Shown here in pieces: positions 21,252 through 34,238 of a stretch of DNA of 64,000 nucleotides. The stretch comes from Apium graveolens (lineage: Eukaryota; Streptophyta; Magnoliopsida; Apiales; Apiaceae). Location of the stretch: assembly GCF_009905375.1 (NCBI RefSeq), contig NC_133656.1, positions 239,972,415 through 240,036,414 of the forward strand, in the 5' to 3' direction. The translations under genes and the position numbers were made by a program. Under the pieces are notes generated by a model. It saw nothing but the letters and a program-made list of their open reading frames with translations. It was not told the origin of the DNA and did not search any database. The number at the start of each line of letters is the position of its first letter. The stretch's first letter is position 1.

Positions 21252-21563
21252 TGTTGAGTATACAACAACGAAAGCAAAACCCAAAGCGAATAAACAAGAA
21301 CAAGAAAATAAACGACAACCACACAAGATAAAGATTTACGTGGTTCTGAAATTCCTACTCCACAAGCCGCACTAATTTTGTATTGATCTCTCACAATGTG
21401 TTGTGTTATGATTTTACAATTACATGAGTATTTATAAGAGAAGAAACTAGGCCTAAATCAAAATTACAGTCCAAATCTGAAAAGTAGACTAATCCATAAA
21501 CTAATCTGAATCTGAATAGTCTATTTTCATGGGCTTAATTAATAGACTCCACAAAACCCAACA
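21252..21563 (-). repeat. 3' LTR of Copia-B
   Basis: On the plus strand it starts TGTTGAGTATACAAC and ends AAACCCAACA, giving TG...CA ends and a length of 312 bp. It is followed at 21564-21577 by ATCTCCCACTTGG, a purine tract on the element's strand. Its left edge coincides with the point where the paralogous flanks diverge. Confidence 0.83.
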
Positions 21564-21666
21564 ATCTCCCACTTGGAGTCTGGCCAATCTTCACTTCACT
21601 CTTGTAAGTCTAGTAAAATCAATTCTTCAATCAATAACTCTAACTAGTGCAGCTCCTTCTCATCAA

Positions 21667-24600
21667 TCAATTATGAAGGCCAGTTGAAGCTACGCAAAGC
21701 TTCAACTTTTCATTCGTAACCACCTTAGTCAACATATCTGCAGGATTCTTTGAACCCAGGATTTTCTTCAAGGACAAAGTACCATTGCTTATCAACTCTC
21801 TTGTAAAGTGATATCTCAGCTGAATATGCTTCGTCCTAGCATGAAACACGGGATTCTTCGCAAGATGAATAGCACTCTGACTGTCGCTATACAAAACACT
21901 GTCCTCCTGTTTCTTGCCCAACTCCTCAAGAAAATTTTTCAACCAAATCATCTCCTTGTTAGCTTCAGAGATAACCATATATTATGCTTCTGTGGTTGAA
22001 AGAGCAACACTCTTTTGAAGTCGAGACATCCAACTAACTGCGGTGCCACCCAAAGTGAAAATATAACCCGTTGTACTTTTTCTTGTGTCCACACATCCAC
22101 CCAAATCTGCATCAGAGAACCCTTCCAAGATAACATCTTTCTTACTGAAACATAGTGCAACCTTGGATGTGCCTTTCAAGTAGCGTAACAACCACTTGAC
22201 TGCTTCTCAATGCTCTCTTCCTGGATTAGACATAAATCTGCTAACAACTCCCACAACATGAGCAATGTTTGGCCTTGTACACACCATAGCATACATTAAA
22301 CTGCCAACTACAGATGCATAAGGAACTTTAGCCATATTTTTCTTGCCTTCATCCATTTTAGGTGATTGCTTCTTTGTGAGATTAAAGTGACTCGTCAACG
22401 GTGTACTTCTAGTCTTTGCATCCTGGACACTGAATTTCTGTAACAATTTCTCAACATACTTCTCTTGAGATAATTTTAAAGTACCTTCAGTTCTATCCCT
22501 TATGATGCTCATACCAAGTATTTGTTTTGCTGCAGCCATATCCTTCATCTCAAACTCCTCAGACATCTGTCTCTTTAACCTGTTGATTTCCCTCATATTT
22601 GATCCTGCTATCAACATGTCATCAACATACAATAACAATATGATATAAGATGAATCAAACTGTTTAAAGTAACAACAATGATCCATAACACTCCTCGTGT
22701 ACCCATTCTTCATCATAAAGCTGTCAAACTTCAAGTACCATTGTCTCGATGCTTTCTTTAAACTATACAAGCTTTTTAAGAAATAAAGTTTTTTCTCGGA
22801 ATATTAATCAAACCGAAAAGACCCCTTAACTATTTAAGGGAGTTACTCGAACGAATCACACTTTTACCACTAAACTATACCCGCTACAATGCGATTATTA
22901 TATACAAAGGGCCTTTTGTCGAACAGGAATAATTTGGGTTAATCAAGACAAGATCATAAAAAAATCATGAAAATGAGAGTGTTGACGTTTTTCGTGTATA
23001 AGCTTGCAAACAAGGTTTTCTTTCCCAGCCACCTGAAATCCCTCTGGCTGAACCATGTAGATGTCTTCCTCAAGATCACCATGTAGGAACGCAGTCTTAA
23101 CATCTAGTTGCTCTAGATGTAACTCCTCTGCAGCCACAATACTTAGCACAATTCTAACTGTAGTCATCTTAACAACGGGAGAAAATATATCGGTATAGTC
23201 AATACCCTTTTTCTATTGATAACCCTTGACTACTAACCTTGCCTTGTATCTCTTGCTTCCATCATGTTCTTCTTTGATCCTGTACACCCACTTATTATGT
23301 AAATCCTTCTTTCCTGCTGGTAACTCTGTTAAAGACCAAGTCTCATTCTTCTCAAGAGAACTCATCTCCTCATCCATGGCTGATTTCCACTGAACTGAAT
23401 CATTCACTTGTACTGCCTCTGAATAACACTGAGGCTCCCCGTCCTCGGTCAATAACATATAATATGATGAAGGAGAATATCTTTGTGGTGGCCTCACACT
23501 TCTGCTAGATTTTCTTACCTCAGTCCGTGGAGTTACTGGAACCCTGTCATCAATATACTCCGAACTCCCACTATTTCCTGCAAGATCTGTTTCTGTAATA
23601 TCTTCAAGCACTGCTTCCTCTTTCTCAGGTTGTTCCTTTATAAACTCATAATCGACTACAAGCTTATCCTTATACACTGCATTCTCATTAAAAGTAACAT
23701 CTCTACTTCTAACGACCTTCTTAGTCAGTTCATCCCAAAAACGGTAACCCATATCATCTGAGCCATAACCAATGAAGATACACTTCTTTGCTTTCGGATC
23801 AAGCTTATCCCTGTCGGAATCTTTAACACGCACATAAGAAACACAACCAAAAACTCGCAAGTGTGAAAGATTTACCTCTTTTTCCTGCCACTCTTCTTCA
23901 GGAATCTTGAACCCCAAAGGACTTGAAGGTCCTCTATTTATGAGATACGCAGCTGTGCTAACTGCATCAGCCCAAAACATCTTTGGCAACCCTGCATGTA
24001 ATCTCATACTCTTGGCCCTCTCATTCAAGGTTCTATTCATGCGCTCTACAACACCATTCTGTTGAGGTGTCTCTGGAATAGTTTTAATCATTCTAATCCC
24101 AAATTTCGCGCAATAACTTTTAAACTCATCACTACTGTGTTCACCTCCATTATCTAACATCAAACTCTTCACTTATAAACCGGTCTGATTTTCAACTTCA
24201 GTCTTCCACTTCTTGAAAGTAGCAAACACATCTGATTTATTCTTCAAAAAATAAACCCATACCTTTCTAGTGAAATCATCAATGAAAGTGACATAGTAGC
24301 GAGATCCACCCAACGACGCAATTGTTGTTGGACCATATACATCTGTATGAACTAGCTCTAACTTCTTAGCTTTGGGGTCCTCCCTGATTTTGCAAAAGTA
24401 ACACGTTTCTGCTTTCCAAGAACACATGGCTCACAGAATCCAACTTCCACATTCTTCAACTCTGGAATTTTCCCCTTCGAAGTTAACAGCTTCATACCTT
24501 TTTCACTCATATGACCAAGCCTTTTGTGCCACAAAGTTGAAGACTCAATCTCATCAGTAACTGCAATTGCTTCATAGCTAGATTGTTCAACAATGTATAA

Positions 24601-24672
24601 AGTCCCCTTTTTACTCTTCACGAGCAATGACTAGATTCCCCTTTATAACCTTCCACTGTCCGTCTCCGAAAG
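21667..24672 (-). pseudogene. Copia-B pol remnant (integrase, RT, RNase H)
   Basis: The integrase part shows [33 protein letters not shown] and TPQQNGVVERMNR. Reverse transcriptase shows LDVKTAFLHGDLEEDIYMVQ and LLYVDDMLIAG. RNase H shows DADLGGC, SVALSTTEA and SDSQSAIHLAKNP. Breaks include a frameshift near 24380-24425, TAA at 24173-24175, TAG at 23213-23215, stops at 22207-22209 and 21982-21984, and a roughly 220-bp insertion in reverse transcriptase at about 22780-23000. It cannot produce a working polyprotein. The amount of damage suggests it is much older than Copia-C. Confidence 0.88.
22780..23000. other. Insertion splitting the Copia-B reverse transcriptase
   Basis: The copia reading KENLVCKL stops at about 23001 and resumes with LYSLKKASRQWY at about 22775. 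The approximately 220 bp between them have no pol homology. An AAGCTT-containing motif occurs at both edges (22769-22774 and 23000-23005), which could be a target-site duplication. The inserted DNA is AT-rich, non-coding and not assigned to a family. Confidence 0.6.
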
Positions 24673-25015
24673 TTTGACTGTTAAAATGGCAAACGAAATA
24701 AAATAATTTTGATATGAAACTTTTCTTATAGCGCTAATATATATATATCTATTGACATCCATACGGTTTGATCGTTGAAAAATATATTTTTAAAAGAAAG
24801 CAAAACACCAATTCAGGAATAAACACTAGTTAGCTATACTAGTCAAATTGAAATTTGACTGTTAAAATGACAAACCAAATAAAATAATTTTGATATGAAA
24901 CTTTGATTATAGCGCTAATATATATATATATATTTATTAACATCCATACGGTGGATTGTTGAAAAATATTTTAAAAAATATATTAAAACACCAATTCAGG
25001 ATGAAACACTAGTTG
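24673..25015. repeat. Satellite-like repeat, two units of about 180 bp
   Basis: Two adjacent units each contain TTTGACTGTTAAAATG, CAAATAAAATAATTTTGATA, a TA-rich run, a CATCCATACGG block and CACCAATTCAGG...AACACTAGTT. The same unit occurs about three times at 53330-53780 inside CACTA-2. It has no coding potential. Confidence 0.85.
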
Positions 25016-26587
25016 TACTAATAACATTTCTTATTAATATTGTGTTTAATAGGAGGATGTTTCAAACTAATTCTTATCTAAATGATAATAATTTTTATTA
25101 GTATTATATTTTAAAGGAGAAGGCTAAAATTAATTTTATCTAATTTATAATAAATTTTTATTAGTTTTGTGTTTGACTTGAAAAACGGTTTAAACTAATT
25201 TTTATTTAAATTATAATATAAGTTCATATCAGAATTTATAAAAAAACCATCGCAAAGCGCGACTTTATTTACAAGTTTATGACACAATTGAGCAAAATCA
25301 CAATTTCAAAATTTTATTAAAATAATGAACTATTACAAATTTATTTTGTTAAAAGATTGTACAATATAAATATGATAGAATTTTGTTAAAAGTCATATAA
25401 GATAAATTTTATATTTTTAAATTTTTTTCACATGACTATAAAAAGTAGAGATGAGTCATGTTTATGGCAGTTTAATTTAATTATTGTTACAAAGTTCAAT
25501 TTGTATATATTTTTAGAAAAATTTCAAAATATTTATATATTTATATTATTAGTATTTAATATTTATAATAGTTAATTAATGTAAGCCCATTCCGAGAAAC
25601 ATGTTCATTTTTTATTTGATGAAAATGTAGCACACAGATTGCCAGCATGTCAATTTCCAACCTTTGGTTCTCATTAGTTTGATCTTACGCCTCTGGATTA
25701 AGTGACCAAGGACCAATAACCGAATTTTTAATGTTTCGTATTTAATATAATAGTATAGATGTATTAGTTTACTCGTTTTTTAATTACAATTCTTTTATTG
25801 ATTTCAACTCAGTAATCTTATTTCCCGTATGACTCCATAGTATATTTTTATGAAATAATAAATATTTTGAAATCGTATAATAATTATAATCTTTTTATTA
25901 TTGTAACGACAACAAATTTCAAGTAAGTATTTACGATAGTTCGCATATAATTTTCTCACAACCTTAAGTAATTATGAGCTTAACAGAAATATTAGTAAAT
26001 TCGCGGGGCGTTAGAGCGTGTCAGTCTAATGTATATATATCGCGAAATATAATACTTAATAAAAATGGCTTATTTCTAAAGGGAATAATTTTATTTTATT
26101 TAATTTATTTCTTTTTATTTTTATTTTATTTATTAATTACACTCCCAGAGTTGGTTTCTATTAAGCGAGAACTATTTAAAAGAAAATATATTTGATGTGT
26201 TTCTTACTATATAATGAATCATTTGAGAAATTTGTTAATAATTTGTTGGAGCAAAATTTATATTGATGTAGAGTAGTTTGATATCTTCAACGATTTAAGG
26301 ATAATGACCGCTTAGCGTTATTTCATTTCATTTAGTTTATATGTGGGAGGAACAAGAATATTTTTAATAAATAAATATATTTTAAAATATACGAATAACT
26401 TAATTCTTGCTTATATATGATTCGTAGAATAATTTTGAGAATTTTGATACTTTTTAAAGATTTTAAAGATTTCACTCAGACGTAGCTCCCTTCTTTTTGG
26501 GTGTGAAGCAGTGTCAAACCAAAATACCCAACAAACTGTTTTTGCTTTCATTTTTTTATGTTCGGCTTTAAAAGATACTCGTGACCG
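25016..26587. other. AT-rich intergenic stretch
   Basis: No gene seen. It contains the 145-bp repeat at 26321-26465. A terminus-like TAATAGTATAGATG at about 25747-25760 recalls a Helitron 5' end on the minus strand, but no matching 3' end was found. Confidence 0.45.
26321..26465. repeat. 145-bp dispersed repeat, copy 2
   Basis: Near-identical partner of 12937-13081, of equal length and in the same orientation. The flanks on both sides are unrelated, so the duplicated segment has sharp ends. Confidence 0.9.
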
Positions 26588-26918
26588 GGCTTATATAAAT
26601 AATTTAGTAAGGGCTCGGCCCAAAGCGGACAATATCATACTAATGTGGAGTTAGGCCTGCTCAGCAAGCCCAACAAGTGGTATCAGAGCTATGGTTGAAA
26701 CGGTCCATAACAATCTCAGATGGGCTCCAGAAGTGACCTGGGAAGAGGCAGATGGGCTTGCCCCAGAATGGGCTCAAGGAAAAGGCAGGGGCCTTCCAGT
26801 ATGTGCCTAGGGGAGTAGATAGCCAGATGGACTTTCAGTATGGGTCGAGGGGGAGCCTGGTCACACTATCAGGAGGCAGATCCGACAGGTGTCGGGCCCG
26901 ATATGTGAAGGGGGAGAT

Positions 26919-27098
26919 TGTTAGGAGTTGTCCCACATCGTTTGTGGGAGGGGCAGTTTCCTAGAATATAAGCATCCAGATAACTCCAATTAGTATGAGG
27001 CCTTTTGGGAGGTGCCCAAAAATAAACCCGTGCGGGCTCGGCCCAAAGCGGACAATATCATACTAATGTGGAGTTAGGCCTGCTCAGCAAGCCCAACA
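26919..27098 (+). repeat. TRIM LTR, plus orientation, complete
   Basis: TG...CA ends, 180 bp, followed by a primer site that has lost two bases (AGGTATCAGAGC). It is the reference copy for the array; the next copy (27341-27508) has lost 12 bp. Confidence 0.88.
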
Positions 27099-28132
27099 AG
27101 GTATCAGAGCTATGGTTGAAACGGTCCATAACAATCTCAGATGGGCTCCAGAATTGACCTGGGAAGAGGCAGATGGGCTTGCCCCATAATGGGCTCAAGG
27201 AAAAGGCAGGTGCCTTCCAGTATGTGCCTAGGGGGAGTAGATAGCCAGATAGACTTTCAGTATGGGTTGAGGGGGAGCCTGGTCACACTATCAGGAGGCA
27301 GATCCGACAGGTGTCGGGCCCGATGTGTGAAGGGGGAGATTGTTAGGAGTTGTCCCACATCGTTTGTGGGAGGGGCAGTTTGCTAGAATATAAGCATCCA
27401 GATAACTCCAATTAGTATGAGGCCTTTTGGGCGGTGCCCAAAAACAAACCCGTGCGGGCTCGGCCCAAAGCGGACAATATCTTACTAATCTGCTCAGCAA
27501 GCCCAACAAGTGGTATCAGAGCTTCAGGTTATAACCGTCCATAACAATCTCACGTGGGCTCAAGAATGGACCTAGGATGAGGCCTTTTGGGAGATGCCCA
27601 AAAACAAACCCGTGCGGGCTCAGCCCAAAGCAGACAATATTATACTAATGTGGAGTTAGGCCTGCTCAGCAAGCCCAACAAGTGGTATCAGAGCTATGGT
27701 TCAAACGGTCCATAACAATCTCAGATGGGCTCCAGAAGTGACCTGGCAGGCTCCCCCTCGACCTATACTGAAAGTCTATCTGGCTATCTGCTCCCCCGAG
27801 GCCCATACTGGAAGGCTCGTCTGCCTTTTCCTTGAGCCCATTCTGGGACAAGCCCATCTGCCTCTTCCTAGGTCACTTCTGGTAACAATCTCCCCTTTCA
27901 CACATCGGGCCCGACACTTGTCGATACCGCCTCCTTCAGTGTGACCAGGCTCCCCCTCGACCTATACTGAAAGTCTATCTGGCTATCTGCTCCCCCTAGG
28001 CCCATACTGGAAGGCTCGTCTGCCTTTTCCTTGAGCCCATACTGGGACAAGCCCATCTGCCTCTTCCTAGGTCACTTCTGGAGCCCATCTGAGATTGTTA
28101 TGGACCGTTTCAACGGTAGCTCTGATACCACT

Positions 28133-28313
28133 TGTTGGGCTTGCTAAGCAGGCCTATCTCCATATTAGTATGATATTGTCCGCTTTGGGCCGAGCCCGCA
28201 CGGATTTGTTTTTGGGCACCTCCCAAAAAGGCCTCATACTAATTGGAGTTGTCTGGCTGCTTATATTCTAGCAAACTGCCCCTCCCACAAATGATGTGGG
28301 ACAACTCCTAACA
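28133..28313 (-). repeat. TRIM LTR, minus orientation, complete
   Basis: 181 bp, TG...CA ends, with the primer binding site (GCTCTGATACCA on the plus strand) just to its left at 28119-28130. It is the inverted counterpart of the LTRs at 26919 and 27341. The second inverted LTR (28559-28739) has TA in place of the terminal TG. Confidence 0.88.
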
Positions 28314-28869
28314 ATCTCCCCCTTCACACATCGGGCCCGACACCTGTCGATTCTGCCTCTTTCAGTGTGACCAGGCTCCCCCTCGACCCATACTGAAAGT
28401 CCATCTGGCTATCTGCTCCCCCTAGGCCCATACTGGAAGGCCCGTCTGCCTTTTCCTTGAGCCCATTCTGGGGCAAGCCCATCTGCCTCTTCCTAGGTCA
28501 CTTCTGGAGCCCATCTGAGATTGTTATGGACCGTTTCAACCATAGCTCTGATACCACTTATTGGGCTTGCTAAGCAGGCCTATCTCCACATTAGTATGAT
28601 ATTGTCCGCTTTGGGCCGAGCCCGCACGGATTTGTTTTTGGGCACCTCCCAAAAAGGCCTCATACTAATTGGAGTTGTCTGGCTGCTTATATTCTAGCAA
28701 ACTGCCCCTCCCACAAATGGTGTGGGATAACTCCTAACAAGTGTGACAAACCTCGACGAAAGAAAGAACATTGTCAAGAAGCAAATCTAGCACAGCTTCA
28801 TGACGACGAACCGGCATTGCTGTAGAGGCCATATGGGCCAACAAAGACAAGCCATACGGGCTTGTGAAT

Positions 28870-29345
28870 AATTTGTATGCAATTATGCATAATTTTTGTA
28901 TGCATCAGCAAGAAGAAATGGACTGCCAAAATGGAAAAGGGAGAAACCCTTGTCATTAGCTTGTGATATGTCGATGTTTAAGTTTTTCTCGACTGGTGCA
29001 TTTGCTTGTGTTTGCGTAGGATCCTGCTTTGCTTGAACATCCATCCCTCTGCAGGCTATGGGAGGGTAATGCAGCTAGATGGATGCACTGAGCTTGCAAA
29101 TTCATATGAGTAACATCAGTGTTGTCATTGACACTTTCTTTTGGTACTATAGCTGTAACATAAATTCTACTCTTGTCCAACAGGGGCAGCTTCTAATAGG
29201 CTCACCTCTGGTTTCTATTTGTTTTTTATCCACCACAGAGTCTTCGCATTTATGAACCCCGACCTGAAGGATTTGTGAGGTTTCTCTATATACGGATTTT
29301 TTACTACCACAGCAAATAGTAATGTAGTCTCTTAGAGTGAGCTTA
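28870..29345 (-). pseudogene. NST1-like tail T5, chimeric partner
   Basis: The minus strand reads VDKKQIETRGEPIRSC, then after a one-base frame change DKSRIYVTAIVPKESVN and AQCIHLAALPSHSLQRD, matching T4 at 19.7-20.1 kb. A separate upstream segment reads MSRPSNLANKLTLRDYIT in frame with DKKQIET. Its left end is truncated by the TRIM array side, so the terminal REYN...-type C-terminus is missing. Confidence 0.75.
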
Positions 29346-29780
29346 TTTGCCAAGTTAGATGGTCTGGACATATTCAAAGAGGCAGAATGAGGCTTACAAA
29401 TATACTTCAATAAAAAAACCCATGACTCATTATCATATTCAGGACTGTTTGAGCTTGTATATACAAGCTTATCATCTTACAATTATTACAGTCAACAATT
29501 TCAATCACCAAATTCAGGTCTTTATCAGTTACAAGAGGAACAATATTATCGGGACACATACCTACATTTTCATCTAGAAACAACCAAATATCCACTGTTT
29601 GAGTAGTACACCCTACTTGGCCAAGCATAGCTTCAATTTCAACTTAGTTAAATTTTATGTTTGAGCACATATCAAAATAAGCTATCTATCCCCAAAATAA
29701 CTATCGAATTCCTCAGTGAATTTTCTGCCAAAATGAAGTTTAATTGTAAAGAAACCAGACACATCTGCATAAATTTAGGG
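29346..29780 (-). pseudogene. PB1-like domain head, chimera copy 2
   Basis: Homologous to 20190-20632: DIWLFLDENVGMCPDNIV and VTDKDLNLVIEIVDCNNCK are readable on the minus strand. An in-frame TAA at 29644-29646 interrupts the domain; the copy at 62.3 kb has the same stop, so these two are closer relatives than either is to copy 1. The joint with the NST1-like tail lies near 29400. Confidence 0.7.
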
Positions 29781-30523
29781 TTTCACATCAAATTAGGCAT
29801 ATGCATTACACAATTTCTTAATAAGGACCACATCACATATACTAATCAAGTGATGAAATAAAGACATTGGGGACCACATACATATAATACACTACTTTAT
29901 ACTTCCTATATCTGCATGCTTCAATCATAAACAAATAACAAAAATCCATACTCCATAAATATACATGCACTGCTACTCATATCAACAAATAGAAGACAAA
30001 GATGATTAACCTCTTAGTCAGGAATTTCGTTGCTAGTGGGTAGACTGTAATCCCCAACCTTCGCTCCTTCACTTGATTCGGCCGCATCATTTGGGTTTGG
30101 GCTGCATCTTTTGGGTTTTGGAATATTCTATCACCGTCAATAACAATTCTTAATCGCCCTCTCATCGTATAGATTGAATTCACTAATTTAGGAAATAGGT
30201 CTTAGAGAGATAGAGATGATTGATTTAGCTTCTAATCATTTGTTTTATCTTTTATTACACCTAATTGACGATCTTTTTAATTGGACCTTTTTGCCCCGTC
30301 CTTTTTCAATGTTAACGGAGTAATTTAACGGAAGGGGGTCAAAGGGGTGTAACATATGCCGCCACGAAAAGTAAAGGAATGCGTACTACAGTTAAAAAAT
30401 ATTTGGGTAAAAAGAGTATTTCGTCCAAACCACTGGGATGCAATATGCAAATAACTCTAAGAAGAATGCGAATAAAACTAATTTCTCGAGTGATTCCAGA
30501 TTTAAACATCCAGAAGCAGCACT
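29781..30523 (-). repeat. 5' flank of PB1 chimera, copy 2
   Basis: Conserved with 20633-21251 and 62450-62940. At its right end CAGAAGCAGCACT is split from CACAACTAGG by CACTA-1; the uninterrupted version is present at about 62924-62946. Confidence 0.8.
30521..30523. other. Target-site duplication of CACTA-1 (left)
   Basis: ACT immediately before CACTACAAG; repeated at 36136-36138 after the right terminus. The uninterrupted paralogue reads CAGCACTCACAACTAGG, with a single ACT. Confidence 0.88.
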
Positions 30524-31992
30524 CACTACAAGAAAAAAGTCCATAGACATCGCTTTTTGGCCGATGTCTATGTTGTTTGCCAACCGATGTTGATGTCCGT
30601 GATGTCTATTCTAGACATCGGTGAATACCCGATGTCTATACTCGGTTAGACATCGATTTTAGTTAAAAAACAGATGTCTATGTATTGATTATTTACATAA
30701 AATACTATAAATAAATTATTTAATAACTAAATTACACCTAAGTAAACATGTTAAATATATCATGAGCTATGTTTTCTGTCACAAAGACATCGATTTTAGT
30801 GAAAAACACTGATGTCTATGTGATGATTTTTTACAAAAAATGTTATAACAAAATTATTTAATAACTAAATTGCACCTATTAAAACATATTAAACATATAT
30901 TGAGCTATGCTTTTTGTCATAAAAACATCGATAATTTTGACAGAGGTGATGTAAAATGACATATTAAACATCTGTTTCTTTAATGAAAGGTGATGTCTAA
31001 TTTAGCATATAGACATCAGTGTTTTCTAGAATAAAGTGATGTCTATGTATCATTTAGACTTGAACATGTTAGTCTTTAACATCAGTTGTTTGTCTGAAAT
31101 TGATGTACATTGTGTTTTTTGACATCAGTTTTGTTTGGTTAAAAGTGATGTTTATAATGTTACTTGACATCAGTTTTATCTTAAACAAAGTGATTTCTAT
31201 GTTTCATTTAGACTTGAACCTGGATTTCTTTGACATCAGTTTTTTACCTTAAAGTGATGTACATTATCTTTTTTGACATCAGCTTTTCTTAATTGAAAGT
31301 GATGTGTAAGAAGTTTATGGACCAAATTGTGTAAAGTTTTACATCACTAATTGTGTAATTATTGTCTGAGAACGTCAACCAAAATAGTAAAACATATGAT
31401 CTGAAATCTAAACTATTACATTCTCCAGAAACCAACTGAAGACATTCAGTCTAATGAAAATTGTAAGATAGTTTTTTCACTATCCTGTTTTGAACACTCT
31501 TCAAAATATGAGACACCAATCCTCTCTACACAAGACAGCAAGGGCCCATATAAGTTCCCATTATTTAGATATCTCAACAACTGCAGAGGACAAGATGAGC
31601 AAGCCGCTTTATCCCAAGCAAGCAAGTATGATCCCCCACTTACTGGACAGATGTCATGTGCACGATCAAATCAACCACACAGGTGCTGTTTTAACCTCCC
31701 AAAAAGAGCATATGTAAAAGAATTTAACAGTCCACTTTGCTCATAAGAGAAACAACTGAACCGCAAATCACAATTAGATGATAACGATTGTTTACCTGTC
31801 TCCTGTTAAAAGTAGGGTTCCAGTTCCCCACCTTTTTGTGCCACTTATTTTCGGATCAAAAGCCACAAGTTGAGCATGCCTTCCCATTGCAAACAAATAT
31901 ATTTTCTCAAATGAGTGAAGTTTGTGCATTATAGTATATGAAAAAGAAAAATCAGGTGAGACACACACACACAAAGAGAGTGAGAGACATAC

Positions 31993-33713
<1,721 letters not shown>

Positions 33714-34189
33714 TTACAAGAAAGATGAGAAAAACCCAATGCCTTAGAGATTTGTTTCTATACATATAATGATTGCACTGCAGAGAAGCGGCTGAACTTC
33801 CCGTAGAAGCAGAATATACATTTTCAATGAAATCTAGAGCACAATGCAACCTAACAAATATATTGTCTGAATCCCATCATCCTCCTATAAGAGAAGACAC
33901 TCTTGGTAGATAGTGTCATCAAATGGACAATGGTAAGGCAATGCAAATGATTTCTCAAAAGCCACAAGTTGAGCATGCCTTTCCATTGCAAACAAATATA
34001 TTTTCTCAGAGTGCATTTAAAAAAAACATTATCTTCTTAAGTTCATATAACCTCAGGTAGCGCAAAAAAATCAAAGTTTGACCTGAAGGGAACCATTTCC
34101 AGGAATGTTTTGTGCAGATGGAAAAAGTAGTAATTAGCTTCAAGGTATCAAGTAAAGAGTGACAAAGAAAATTGGATGTACAATTATAC

Positions 34190-34238
34190 CAGTTTCTTCT
34201 TTCACTTCTCTAATGGTTCCATTAAATATTTCTTCAGA
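34190..34238 (-). pseudogene. Captured Nudix hydrolase exon
   Basis: A 49-bp exon between consensus AG (at 34239-34240) and GT (34188-34189) reads SEEIFNGTIREVKEET, the heart of a Nudix box (REVxEExG with the catalytic glutamates). In plant Nudix hydrolases of the NUDT2/7/10 type this segment lies at a comparable position. Flanking exons of the domain are not present. Being only 16 residues, the assignment rests on the motif and on the splice sites. Confidence 0.68.

Larger units (their letters stand above)
21252..24672 (-). mobile_element. Copia-B: Ty1/copia element, truncated and decayed
   Basis: One LTR (21252-21563) lies at the left, with a purine tract inside it; RNase H, reverse transcriptase and integrase follow on the minus strand in copia order. 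The element stops abruptly at about 24672 within the protease/pre-integrase region and abuts satellite-like DNA, so gag, primer binding site and the 5' LTR are missing. The paralogous flank at 30390 and 62805 reads through GAATGCGTAC without the element, confirming the left boundary. Confidence 0.9.
26588..28739. mobile_element. TRIM array: tandem copies plus inverted copies
   Basis: Terminal-repeat retrotransposon in miniature. The LTR is about 180 bp, starts TGTTAGGAGTTGTCCCACAT and ends GCCCAACA; the internal part is about 240 bp with a primer binding site TGGTATCAGAGC and a purine tract GAAGGGGGAGAT, and no coding sequence. Plus-strand LTRs: a partial one ending 26675, 26919-27098, 27341-27508, and a partial one about 27577-27680. 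From about 27745 the orientation flips; minus-strand LTRs are 28133-28313 and 28559-28739. Adjacent units share one LTR, as expected after unequal or intra-element recombination. The inverted half makes the locus a long imperfect palindrome able to fold back. Confidence 0.9.

Noticed and set aside
25747..25760. Helitron 5' terminus on the minus strand (TCTATACTATTATA)
   Set aside because: No matching hairpin plus CTRR end was found to the left within reach, and AT-rich DNA makes chance matches common.
26752..27386. Frames with repeated QYGSRGSLVTLSGGRSDRCR reading
   Set aside because: They fall in the internal domain of the TRIM copies, which are non-coding elements.
29977..30183. Short frame MNSIYTMRGRLRIVIDGDRI as a possible small gene
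   Set aside because: It lies in the repeated flank of the PB1 chimera, is not conserved as a frame in the other two copies, and matches nothing recognised.
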